From an uncultured Clostridia bacterium (lineage in GTDB: Bacteria > Bacillota > Clostridia > Oscillospirales > Ruminococcaceae): DNA of 15,465 bases. The stretch spans positions 1-15,465 of the forward strand of contig CAMGJS010000008.1 of assembly GCA_946056455.1 (NCBI GenBank), in the 5' to 3' direction. Under the pieces are notes generated by a model. The model worked only from the letters and a program-made list of their open reading frames with translations, did no database searches and was not told where the DNA came from. The position numbers and the translations under genes are program-made. Shown piece after piece: positions 5,661 through 12,529 of this stretch. Each line of letters begins with the position of its first letter. Within the stretch, counting starts at the first letter, position 1.

Positions 5661-7451
5661 ATGAATATTACAAAAGATATCCACTATGTAGGTGTAAACG
5701 ACCACAATATTGACCTCTTTGAAGGTCAGTATGTTGTGCCCAACGGTATGGCGTATAACTCCTATGTAATCACGGACGAAAAAATCGCGGTAATGGATAC
5801 CGTCGACGCAAACTTCACTCACGAATGGCTCGACAATATCCAGAAAGTTCTCGGTGGCAAAAAGCCCGATTATCTTATCGTTCAGCATATGGAGCCCGAC
5901 CATTCCGCAAATATCTTAAACTTTACAAAATCCTATCCCGATGCGAAAATCGTTTCTTCTTCAAAGGCTTTTGCGATGATGAAGAACTTTTTCGGCACAG
6001 ACTTTGCCGATAAGCAGATAGTTGTCGGCGAGGGCGACACATTGACGCTCGGTGAACATACTCTTACCTTTGTCACAGCGCCTATGGTGCACTGGCCCGA
6101 AGTAATCGTCACATATGACAGCAAGGATAAGGTTCTTTTCTCTGCCGATGGTTTCGGAAAGTTCGGTGCACTCGATGTTGAAGAAGACTGGGCGTGTGAG
6201 GCACGACGCTATTATATCGGAATTGTGGGAAAATACGGCGCACAGGTTCAGGCTCTTCTCAAAAAAGCGTCGGGACTTGACATTGAAAAGATTTGTCCTC
6301 TTCACGGTCCCGTTCTTACAGAAAATCTCGGATACTATCTGGGACTTTACAACACCTGGTCAAGCTACGGCGTTGAGTCGGACGGTATTTTAATCTGTTA
6401 CACCTCCGTATACGGCAACACCAAAAAAGCCGTTATGAAGCTTGCCGAAAAGCTCAAAAGCTACGGTTGCCCCAAGGTTGTAGTCAACGACCTTGCAAGA
6501 GAGGATATGGCTGAATGTGTTGAAGACTCTTTCCGTTACGGCAGAATTGTTCTTGCCACAACCACCTACAATGCCGATATCTTCCCGTTTATGCGTGAAT
6601 TTATCAATCATCTGACAGAGCGTAACTTCCGCAACAAGACAATAGGCTTTATTGAAAACGGCTCGTGGGCACCTATGGCAATAAAGGTCATGAAGGGTAT
6701 GCTTGAAAAATGCAGTAACCTTACATACTGCGAAAATGATGTCAAGATAATGTCCGCCCTTAACGATACAAGCTCCGAACAGCTTGACCTTCTCGCCAAG
6801 GAGCTTTGCAAGGACTATCTTGCCCAGCAGGACGAAACTGCGGACAAGAACAATTTGTCAGCGCTCTTCAACATAGGCTACGGTCTTTATGTGGTAACCT
6901 CAAACGACGGCACAAAGGATAACGGACTTATCGTCAACACCGTTTCTCAGGTGACAAGCTCGCCCAACAGAATTGCCGTTACCATCAATAAAGAAAACTA
7001 CTCCCACCACATAATAAAGCAGACGGGTGTTATGAATGTAAACTGTCTTTCCGTTGACGCACCGTTCTCTGTATTTGAGAATTTCGGCTTCAGAAGCGGA
7101 AGAACAGCCGATAAGTTTGCGGACCAGAAAATCCTTCGTTCCGATAACGGACTGGTATTCCTTTCAAACTATATCAACTCCTTTATGTCATTAAAGGTCG
7201 AGCAGTATGTCGACCTCGGCACACACGGAATGTTCATCTGCTCGGTGACAGAGGCAAGAGTTCTTTCAGACAGAGAAACAATGACATACACATACTATCA
7301 GAACAATGTAAAGCCCAAGCCCAAGACAGAGGGAAAGAAAGGCTGGGTATGCAAAATCTGCGGATATGTCCACGAGGGTGATGAGCTCCCCGACGACTTT
7401 ATCTGTCCGCTCTGCAAGCACGGAGCCGCAGATTTTGAACCGATTTCATAA
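5661..7451 (+). CDS. multidomain flavodiiron protein with flavin-reductase and rubredoxin domains (O2/NO reductase)
   Basis: A 596-residue cytoplasmic protein of four modules. (1) A metallo-beta-lactamase-like diiron domain (1-240) with every ligand present: H76-x-E78-x-D80-H81, H144, D163 and H215. (2) A flavodoxin domain (about 242-390) with the FMN phosphate loop TSVYGNT (248-254). (3) A flavin-reductase-like FMN-binding domain (about 398-545). (4) A short rubredoxin (560-596) with C564, C567, C582 and C585. The rubredoxin lacks the loop of about twelve residues found in typical rubredoxins. The family reduces O2 to water, or NO to N2O, protecting anaerobic enzymes. Carrying both a flavin reductase and a rubredoxin suggests electrons can enter from NAD(P)H-linked flavin or from rubredoxin reductases without separate partners. 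AAAAGGAGG lies eight bases before the ATG. It follows the Crp/Fnr-type gene and precedes a NrdD-like small protein by 27 bases. O2 versus NO preference cannot be read from the sequence. Confidence 0.93.
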   Translation: MNITKDIHYVGVNDHNIDLFEGQYVVPNGMAYNSYVITDEKIAVMDTVDANFTHEWLDNIQKVLGGKKPDYLIVQHMEPDHSANILNFTKSYPDAKIVSSSKAFAMMKNFFGTDFADKQIVVGEGDTLTLGEHTLTFVTAPMVHWPEVIVTYDSKDKVLFSADGFGKFGALDVEEDWACEARRYYIGIVGKYGAQVQALLKKASGLDIEKICPLHGPVLTENLGYYLGLYNTWSSYGVESDGILICYTSVYGNTKKAVMKLAEKLKSYGCPKVVVNDLAREDMAECVEDSFRYGRIVLATTTYNADIFPFMREFINHLTERNFRNKTIGFIENGSWAPMAIKVMKGMLEKCSNLTYCENDVKIMSALNDTSSEQLDLLAKELCKDYLAQQDETADKNNLSALFNIGYGLYVVTSNDGTKDNGLIVNTVSQVTSSPNRIAVTINKENYSHHIIKQTGVMNVNCLSVDAPFSVFENFGFRSGRTADKFADQKILRSDNGLVFLSNYINSFMSLKVEQYVDLGTHGMFICSVTEARVLSDRETMTYTYYQNNVKPKPKTEGKKGWVCKICGYVHEGDELPDDFICPLCKHGAADFEPIS

Positions 7452-7478
7452 CATAAAAATTTTAATGAGGTGAATAAT

Positions 7479-7742
7479 ATGACATATACAGTAGACGGCG
7501 GAACAATGGACGAAAGAGAAGTTAACGAATATGTACGCGTAATTCAGGAAAAATACCCCGACAAAGTCATCAAGGAAATAAACTTTAAAATCGACGGCGA
7601 CTATGTGGATATGAACTATACCTTCGATGAAGTTCCCTTTGAAAGAATACGCAGAATAACAGGCTATCTTGTGGGAACGCTCGACCGCTTCAACAACGCC
7701 AAGCGTCAGGAAGTTGAAGACAGAGTTAAGCACAGTATTTAA
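7479..7742 (+). CDS. free-standing NrdD-like glycyl-radical domain protein, 87 residues
   Basis: The C-terminal third resembles the radical-bearing C-terminus of the anaerobic ribonucleotide reductase NrdD. It reads RRITGYL (58-64), then RFN (70-72), AKRQEVEDR (74-82) and VKH (83-85), closely following the RRVCGYL...FN.GK.EEV..RVKH pattern of E. coli NrdD. G62 sits where the radical glycine would be. The Gly-Tyr followed by Q-x-V-x-x-R also fits the general glycyl-radical motif shared with pyruvate formate-lyase and YfiD. The zinc-binding cysteines of NrdD are absent; in their place is a mixed helix/strand region (1-55) ending in EVPFER. I start it at the ATG at 7479 (GAGGTGA upstream) rather than the GTG at 7470 inside that ribosome binding site. 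It is cotranscribed with the flavodiiron gene. By analogy with YfiD it could be a spare radical domain for oxygen-cleaved NrdD. That is inference; it may have another role. Confidence 0.75.
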   Translation: MTYTVDGGTMDEREVNEYVRVIQEKYPDKVIKEINFKIDGDYVDMNYTFDEVPFERIRRITGYLVGTLDRFNNAKRQEVEDRVKHSI

Positions 7743-7746
7743 TAAC

Positions 7747-7783
7747 AAAAACGCTCGGAAGAATGTTTCTTCCGAGCGTTTTT
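7747..7783. terminator. strong bidirectional terminator between convergent genes
   Basis: A perfect 17-base inverted repeat (7747-7763 and 7767-7783, core ACGCTCGGAAGAA) encloses a three-base loop and is flanked by A-run and T-run on both strands. It lies five bases after the NrdD-like gene's stop on the plus strand and nine bases after the rubredoxin stop on the minus strand, so it should end transcription from both sides. Confidence 0.93.
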
Positions 7784-7792
7784 ATACTGTTT

Positions 7793-7954
7793 TTACGCTT
7801 CTTCGCTGAACATATCCTTGCCGACAGAGCAGAGAGGACATTCAAAGTCATCGGGAAGATCCTCAAACTTTGTTCCGGGAGCAATGCCGAGCTCGGGAGC
7901 GCCGAGAGCCTCGTCATAAACCCAACCGCAAGCGTTGCATACATACTTTTTCAT
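7793..7954 (-). CDS. rubredoxin
   Basis: A 53-residue rubredoxin beginning [15 protein letters not shown] and ending in GKDMFSEEA. The single iron is held by two C-x-x-C pairs, C6/C9 and C39/C42, with the usual [11 protein letters not shown] run before the second pair. The length of 53 residues is typical for a one-iron rubredoxin and, unlike the rubredoxin tail of the nearby flavodiiron protein, it keeps the full central loop (about residues 17-30). It is a cytoplasmic electron carrier, commonly donating to flavodiiron proteins, rubrerythrins and superoxide reductases. The ribosome binding site is AGGCAGGA, about seven bases before the ATG. It converges on the flavodiiron operon across a shared terminator, which supports a common role in oxygen defence, although it is transcribed independently. 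Confidence 0.95.
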   Translation of the reverse strand: MKKYVCNACGWVYDEALGAPELGIAPGTKFEDLPDDFECPLCSVGKDMFSEEA

Positions 7955-7989
7955 AAAAATTCCTGCCTTTCATTATGTTTATATTCCTC

Positions 7990-8010
7990 AAAGCCGAATT
8001 TTTCGGCTTT
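7990..8010. terminator. hairpin between rubredoxin and LRR genes
   Basis: AAAGCCGAA (7990-7998), loop TTT, TTCGGCTTT (8002-8010): a perfect 9-base inverted repeat. On the plus strand it runs into TTTTTGTT, a good terminator tail, but no plus-strand gene ends just before it. On the minus strand it lies 35 bases after the LRR gene's stop but has only three Ts after the stem. It may end LRR transcription weakly, back up the stronger terminator at 7747, or form part of the rubredoxin 5' leader. Confidence 0.5.
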
Positions 8011-8021
8011 TTGTTCTGAAA

Positions 8022-8049
8022 ATTATAATTAGTTTGTCCTTGTTTTAAA
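8022..8049 (-). promoter_or_regulatory. possible rubredoxin promoter
   Basis: On the minus strand a perfect TATAAT (8022-8027) is preceded by TTTAAA (8044-8049) with a 16-base spacer. The -35 is poor. If it is used, the hairpin at 7990-8010 lies in the rubredoxin 5' leader. Confidence 0.35.
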
Positions 8050-9535
8050 GAATTATTTCCTCAACAACAAGACCTTCTCCTGCGGCAAAATCAATGATAA
8101 CTCCATCATCGATTTCATTGTTTCCGCTACCCTCGCCATAAATGTCTATAATATAGGTGGAAGCGTGTGTAAAGGGGAATGTCACCTTGCCGTCCTTTAC
8201 CTTTGCGGTTTCAATAAGTTCAAGGATATTATTGTTGACATCCTCGTCATAGTAATAAAGAACTGCGGTCTTATCGTTATTTTCCGTTCCGACATCTATT
8301 GTAAGGTTTGCCTTGAAGCCGAACTCGCCGCTTCCCGCAAGCTCTATTTCCTTATAATTATCATCAACGGAATATCTTCTGATAACGCTTGTGGGAATTT
8401 CGTTTTTAACGGTCTTTACGCCGAGATTAACCTTCTTGGGACTATAAACATCCCTGCCGTTTACAGACCATACAAAGCCCGTATCCGTTTTTGCGACAAA
8501 ATCTATTCTTCTGCCCTCAAGAGCACGGAATACCTCATAGGGAACCGTCGTGTCCTTAGAGTTCATTTCGACATTTACAGTTGAACCGTTGAGAGAAAGG
8601 TCAATATCGGCGGCAACAATATCCCAGTCATTTTTTTCAATGGTCTTTTCGTTTTCGTCTCTGCCACATCTTACACAGGTGCCGCTTACATAGGTATGTT
8701 CTTTTCTGAAATACTTTTCGTCAAATCCCCAGTCCTCGTCATAATCAAGCGGTATCTTACAATTGAAATATACCTCGTCAAGTTCGGGACAATTTGATAA
8801 TACCTTTGTACCTATTGTTTTAACGCTTCCTGGGAAAGATATAGCCTCAAGATTTTTACAGCCGTTAAAAGCGTTTTCCTTGACCGTCACTACTCCGTCA
8901 GGAATGTCAAATTCCTTGAATCCGCATCCTGAGAATGCAGCGGCCTCGATTATTTCTATTTCGTTTCCCTTGAAATTGATATTCTTTAAATTCAAGCAAT
9001 AGCAAAAAGCCATTTTGTCAATTATTGTGACAGTTTCGGGGATAGTCACGCTTTCAAGAGCATAACATCCTCCGAACGAGCTGTTTTCAATAGTATCGAC
9101 TCCATAGGGGATTTTTATGCTTTCAAGGCTCGAACATTTGTAAAAAGCGCCTTTTCCTATAGATTTAACGCTGTTGGGAACTGAAATCTCTTCAAGATAT
9201 GTAAACTCGTAAAAAGCGTTTGCTCCTATTGATTTTACTCCGTCCTCTATTATTACGCTTGTGATGTTGTTTTTCTGCACACGCCAGGGAGCCGCGTCAT
9301 CTCCCGAGGTTTTGAATGTCGGCATAGGTCCGTAGCCTTGTATCGTGAGCGTATCAAATGCTCCGTCATAGTCCTCGTCAGAGAAGGTATAACGGAGATC
9401 TCCGCAAAAATATGTTTCTCTCGGCTTTGTCGCCGCAAAAACATCAACCCTGAATGCAGGCAGAATAACAGCCGTCATCATCATAGCAAAAGATGCTACA
9501 GCGCTTGAAAAACGCTTTAAAAATCTTTTTTTCAT
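8045..9535 (-). CDS. secreted BspA-like leucine-rich-repeat protein
   Basis: A 496-residue exported protein. The signal peptide has a basic start (MKKRFLKR), a hydrophobic core (about 11-27) and a likely cleavage after VFA (residue 34). Next comes the N-cap often seen in BspA-like proteins (about 41-98: CGD..., DTLTIQGYGPMPTF, APWR). About seven BspA/TpLRR-type (LRR_5) repeats of roughly 23 residues follow (about 100-265), each of the form V.SIG..AF..C..LE.I.IP. Then come HTYVSGTCVRCGRDE (about 284-298), a small CxxC element, and a C-terminal beta-rich region (about 305-475) that I do not recognise beyond its presence in other Firmicute secreted proteins. No dockerin, sortase motif or cell-wall-binding repeat is visible. 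Such proteins are usually linked to adhesion or host and substrate binding. I prefer the ATG at 9535 over 9544, because the ribosome binding site AAAGG abuts the latter. It is monocistronic on its own promoter. Confidence 0.88.
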   Translation of the reverse strand: MKKRFLKRFSSAVASFAMMMTAVILPAFRVDVFAATKPRETYFCGDLRYTFSDEDYDGAFDTLTIQGYGPMPTFKTSGDDAAPWRVQKNNITSVIIEDGVKSIGANAFYEFTYLEEISVPNSVKSIGKGAFYKCSSLESIKIPYGVDTIENSSFGGCYALESVTIPETVTIIDKMAFCYCLNLKNINFKGNEIEIIEAAAFSGCGFKEFDIPDGVVTVKENAFNGCKNLEAISFPGSVKTIGTKVLSNCPELDEVYFNCKIPLDYDEDWGFDEKYFRKEHTYVSGTCVRCGRDENEKTIEKNDWDIVAADIDLSLNGSTVNVEMNSKDTTVPYEVFRALEGRRIDFVAKTDTGFVWSVNGRDVYSPKKVNLGVKTVKNEIPTSVIRRYSVDDNYKEIELAGSGEFGFKANLTIDVGTENNDKTAVLYYYDEDVNNNILELIETAKVKDGKVTFPFTHASTYIIDIYGEGSGNNEIDDGVIIDFAAGEGLVVEEIIL

Positions 9536-9568
9536 TTTCCTCATCCTTTCAAAAATACATTAACCTAT

Positions 9569-9597
9569 ATTCTATCACATAAAAATTAATTTGTCTA
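9569..9597 (-). promoter_or_regulatory. LRR protein gene promoter
   Basis: On the minus strand TAGACA (9592-9597), a 17-base spacer, and TAGAAT (9569-9574). Transcription would start near 9562, 27 bases before the ATG at 9535. It lies just downstream of the bioA terminator, so this gene is a separate unit. Confidence 0.65.
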
Positions 9598-9629
9598 CCA
9601 CTATATGACCATTTTTCTTTTAAAAATGC

Positions 9630-9663
9630 AAAAGCCTGTCGGGGATATATCCGACAGGCTTTT
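9630..9663 (-). terminator. terminator of the biotin operon
   Basis: AAAAGCCTGTCGG (9630-9642), loop of eight, CCGACAGGCTTTT (9651-9663): a perfect 13-base inverted repeat abutting the bioA stop codon. On the minus strand the stem runs into TTTTGCATTTTT, a typical intrinsic terminator tail. Confidence 0.88.
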
Positions 9664-10866
9664 TTATCTTTCAAACCATTTTTTCATAACACAGATTATC
9701 TGCATAAGCTCGTCGTCGTTTATAACATACGGCACCATCGTATACATATAATCGAGAAAAGGTCTTGCAAAAACGCCGTTGTCAAAAGCAAACTTTTTAA
9801 ACCCGTCAAGAGTTTTTCTGTCCCTGACTTCAACGCAGAAGCATCCGCCCATACATCTTACATCTTTAATGCGCTCATCGGAGAAATTATTCATCTCGGA
9901 CTTAAAAACATCTTCGATATGTTTGATTTTCCCCATATAATCCTCGTTTTCAAAAAGCTCGATGGATTTTAATGCCACACTGCACGCGAGAGCGTTGCCC
10001 ATAAAGGTCGGTCCGTGCATAAGCGCGTGAGCAGGGTTGTCGCTGTAAAATCCGTCAAAGACCTTTTTGTTTGCAACAGTTACTGCGTGACCTAAATATC
10101 CGCCCGTGAGCGCCTTGCCGAGAACGAGAATATCGGGCAGAACAAGGTCGGCGACAAATCGGTTTCCCGTTCTTCCAAAGCCCGTTGCAACCTCGTCAAA
10201 AATCAGCAGTACATCGTATTTGTCGCAAAGCTCTCTTGCTTTTTTGAGGAACGAAATATCATACATTCTCATTCCGCCTGCACCCTGCAAAAGAGGCTCA
10301 ACGATAAAGCAGGTAAGCCTTTCACCATAATTTTCAAAGGCGTTTTCAAGAGCAGGAATTTCCGTGGGGATATGCACAACTCCGCTTTTCTTTTCGTTAT
10401 CCTTGCCGAACGCAAAGTGATAATCCTCATCGTCGCCCACTTCCATAGCCTTGAAGGTGTCGCCGTGATAAGCGTGTTCAAGGGCGAGAATAACATTTCT
10501 GTCACTGCCTCTGTTGGTGTTGAACTGCAAAGCCATTTTAAGCGCGACTTCAACGGCAACGCTCCCCGAATCCGAAAAAAAGCAGTAGTCAAGGTCTGCG
10601 GGTAACCACTCTTCAAGCTTTGCCGATAATTTCTCGACAGCGTTGTGAGTAAGTCCGCCGAGCATAATATGAGAAAAATGTTTTAACTGCTCTTCAATCG
10701 CATTATTGAGGACGGGGTGATTATATCCGTGAATGACGCTCCACCAGGATGAGACCGAGTCGATAAGGTCGTGGCCGTCGTCTGTATAAAGATGAACGCC
10801 CCTTGCGTCCTTGACTTTTATGGGGGGAGACATCGTTTTCATCTGCTCATAAGGATACCAGATCAT
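9664..10866 (-). CDS. bioA: adenosylmethionine-8-amino-7-oxononanoate aminotransferase
   Basis: A 400-residue class III PLP-dependent aminotransferase that converts 7-keto-8-aminopelargonate (KAPA) to 7,8-diaminopelargonate, using S-adenosylmethionine as amino donor in classical BioA. Visible features are WYPYEQM near the start, DSVSSWWSVIHGYNHP (36-51), SDSGSVAVEVALKMA (98-112) for PLP phosphate binding, AYHGDT (132-137), FDEVATGFGRTG (223-234) with the PLP-ring Asp, and GKALTGGYLGH (250-260) with the Schiff-base lysine K251. HGPTFMGNALAC follows. The WW in the substrate region is typical of BioA rather than other class III enzymes. The length is slightly short of E. coli BioA (429). AAGGAG lies about ten bases before the ATG. 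It is the last gene of bioY-bioB-bioD-bioA, 15 bases after bioD. Confidence 0.94.
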   Translation of the reverse strand: MIWYPYEQMKTMSPPIKVKDARGVHLYTDDGHDLIDSVSSWWSVIHGYNHPVLNNAIEEQLKHFSHIMLGGLTHNAVEKLSAKLEEWLPADLDYCFFSDSGSVAVEVALKMALQFNTNRGSDRNVILALEHAYHGDTFKAMEVGDDEDYHFAFGKDNEKKSGVVHIPTEIPALENAFENYGERLTCFIVEPLLQGAGGMRMYDISFLKKARELCDKYDVLLIFDEVATGFGRTGNRFVADLVLPDILVLGKALTGGYLGHAVTVANKKVFDGFYSDNPAHALMHGPTFMGNALACSVALKSIELFENEDYMGKIKHIEDVFKSEMNNFSDERIKDVRCMGGCFCVEVRDRKTLDGFKKFAFDNGVFARPFLDYMYTMVPYVINDDELMQIICVMKKWFER

Positions 10867-10881
10867 TTTTCATTCTCCTTT

Positions 10882-11565
10882 TTATTCATAAAGCGACAAG
10901 AGAAAATCTTTGTCAATGTCAATATCTTTATCGTTCTCTCCGACAGTGGCAATGACATTTACTCCCGTCAGATATTCGCACATTTTAAGGTTGTCCTCCT
11001 CCATAATGTCGCCTTTGTGAAATCTGTTGAAGATTATTCCCTTTATGCCGATATTTTTACTGCGCATATAGCTGACGGTAAGACCTACGCTGTTTATTGT
11101 TCCAAGCCCTGCGTCCGCAACGATTATGCAGGATAATCCGAGGGCATTTATTACATCTTCAAGCATTATCTTTTCTTCGTCAAAGGATATAGGGCAGAGT
11201 ATTCCTCCGCTACCTTCGACCGTGACATATTCATACTCTTCCGTGACCTTTTCAAAAGCGTTTTTAACAACATTCATCTTGACGGAATTACCCTCAAGCC
11301 TTGAAGCAAGGTGAGGGGAAACGGCATTTTCATAAACATACGGGCACATATCGTCAACGGCTTGACAAATTCCCGAAATATCTTTTACAAACCTTGCGTC
11401 ACCCGGAATAAGAGTTCCGTCTTCACGGCGGATATTTCCGCTCATTGCGGCTTTGAAGTATGCTGCGCTTTTTCCTGCCTCTTTGATTTTTTTCACAATC
11501 AATGCCGTGACAAATGTTTTGCCCACATCTGTTCCCGTGCCTGCAATAAAAATATTCCTACTCAT
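10882..11565 (-). CDS. bioD: dethiobiotin synthetase
   Basis: A 227-residue ATP-dependent carboxylase that closes the ureido ring of dethiobiotin from 7,8-diaminopelargonate and CO2. The P-loop is GTGTDVGKT (9-17), followed by the active-site lysine region YFKAAMSG, where many BioD proteins have a KP-x-x-SG/TG form, and by VEGSGGILCPI, the counterpart of the VEGAGG motif. FNRFHKGD lies nearer the C-terminus. Its length is normal. I place the start at the ATG at 11565, which overlaps the bioB stop by eight bases (ATGAGTAG) and leads straight into the Rossmann strand. An in-frame start at 11589 would add eight residues inside bioB with no reason to prefer it. The ribosome binding site is moderate (GGCGGA within bioB), so translation is probably coupled to bioB. 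Confidence 0.94.
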   Translation of the reverse strand: MSRNIFIAGTGTDVGKTFVTALIVKKIKEAGKSAAYFKAAMSGNIRREDGTLIPGDARFVKDISGICQAVDDMCPYVYENAVSPHLASRLEGNSVKMNVVKNAFEKVTEEYEYVTVEGSGGILCPISFDEEKIMLEDVINALGLSCIIVADAGLGTINSVGLTVSYMRSKNIGIKGIIFNRFHKGDIMEEDNLKMCEYLTGVNVIATVGENDKDIDIDKDFLLSLYE

Positions 11566-12529
11566 TCCAAAGTTCCGCCTTAAACCCAAGTTTTTTGAGC
11601 ATATTCATATCCGTCTCAATCGTTATGCCCGAAGTGGTGAGCATATCGCCAGATATTGCAGCATTCGCTCCCGACCTAAAACAACCCTCGCCCTTGTCTG
11701 CGATAAGACCTCTTCCGCCTGCAAGCCGTATTGACGCGTCGGGCAGAATAAAGCGGTAGATAGCGACAATTCTTCGCTTTTCATCGTCCGAGAGCGGAGC
11801 GTTGTGTTCAAAGGGCGTTCCCTCTATGGGGTTTAAAAAGTTTATCGGAACAGACTTGACAGCAAGCTCACACAAATCAAAAGCCATATCAATTCTGTCC
11901 TCCATTGTTTCGCCAAGTCCCATTATTCCGCCACTGCAAATGCTAAGTCCCGCAAGACGAGCCGATTTCAGCGTTTCTATCTTCATATCGTATGTATGGG
12001 TTGAACACACCGACGGAAAAAAGTTCCTTGACGCTTCAAGGTTGCAATGAACTCTGCTTGCTCCCGCCGCTTTGATTTTTTTAAACTGCTCAACACCTAA
12101 AAGTCCGAATGAAACGCAGACCTCGATGCCTACTTCGGACTTTATCGCCTTTATGCTTTCGCATACTTTGTCAACATCGCTGTCCGAGAGCATCTTTCCC
12201 GAAGTGACAATCGAATAGCGAAGAACTCCCCTTTCGGCATTGTACTTTGCCTGCCTGACTATTTCATCGGTGTCAAGCAAAGGGTATTCCTCTATCATAG
12301 TTTTATATCGTGCGGATTGAGCGCAGAATTTGCAGTCCTCGGAGCATCTTCCGCATTTGCCGTTGATTATTGTGCAAATATCGAACCCGTCCTTGCAAAA
12401 ATGCTTTCTTATCTCGTCGGCACATTTACAAAGCTCTTCAAGCGGAGCATTAATAAGCTCTGTTGCCTCTGTCCTGCTTATTTTCTCTCCACCGATTATT
12501 TTATTTTTAAGAGTTATTAAATCAACCAT
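11558..12529 (-). CDS. bioB: biotin synthase, anaerobe-type (lacks one canonical [2Fe-2S] cysteine)
   Basis: A 323-residue radical SAM enzyme inserting sulfur into dethiobiotin. The SAM-cluster motif is C62-x3-C66-x2-C69 (RCSEDCKFCAQS). Compared with E. coli BioB, the cysteines matching C128 and C188 are present (C138 in EVCVSFG, C198 in SICSGG), and so is the arginine strand RLAGGR (268-273). The position matching C97 is serine (S106 in RYSIVTSG, codon TCG at 12212-12214), whereas E. coli has RFCMGA. Extra cysteines occur upstream of the SAM motif (C34, C36, C45, C52, C59) and near the active site (C162 in HCNLEAS, C175). This pattern resembles the divergent biotin synthases of obligate anaerobes, for which a different auxiliary iron-sulfur cluster has been reported. 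It overlaps bioY by eight bases (ATGGTTGA), with a GGTGA ribosome binding site. Confidence 0.93.
   Translation of the reverse strand: MVDLITLKNKIIGGEKISRTEATELINAPLEELCKCADEIRKHFCKDGFDICTIINGKCGRCSEDCKFCAQSARYKTMIEEYPLLDTDEIVRQAKYNAERGVLRYSIVTSGKMLSDSDVDKVCESIKAIKSEVGIEVCVSFGLLGVEQFKKIKAAGASRVHCNLEASRNFFPSVCSTHTYDMKIETLKSARLAGLSICSGGIMGLGETMEDRIDMAFDLCELAVKSVPINFLNPIEGTPFEHNAPLSDDEKRRIVAIYRFILPDASIRLAGGRGLIADKGEGCFRSGANAAISGDMLTTSGITIETDMNMLKKLGFKAELWNE

Noticed and set aside
7446..7748. 100-codon minus-strand frame opposite the NrdD-like gene
   Set aside because: It is entirely antisense to a gene with a ribosome binding site and a recognisable motif, and its product is hydrophobic and unlike any family. 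I treat it as a shadow.
8165..8584. 139-codon plus-strand frame inside the LRR gene
   Set aside because: It lies opposite the C-terminal part of a signal-peptide-bearing gene, and its product resembles no family I recognise.
11566..11589. Longer bioD start at 11589
   Set aside because: It adds eight residues before the first beta strand. The ATG at 11565 fits the family start and the eight-base overlap seen at the bioY/bioB junction.
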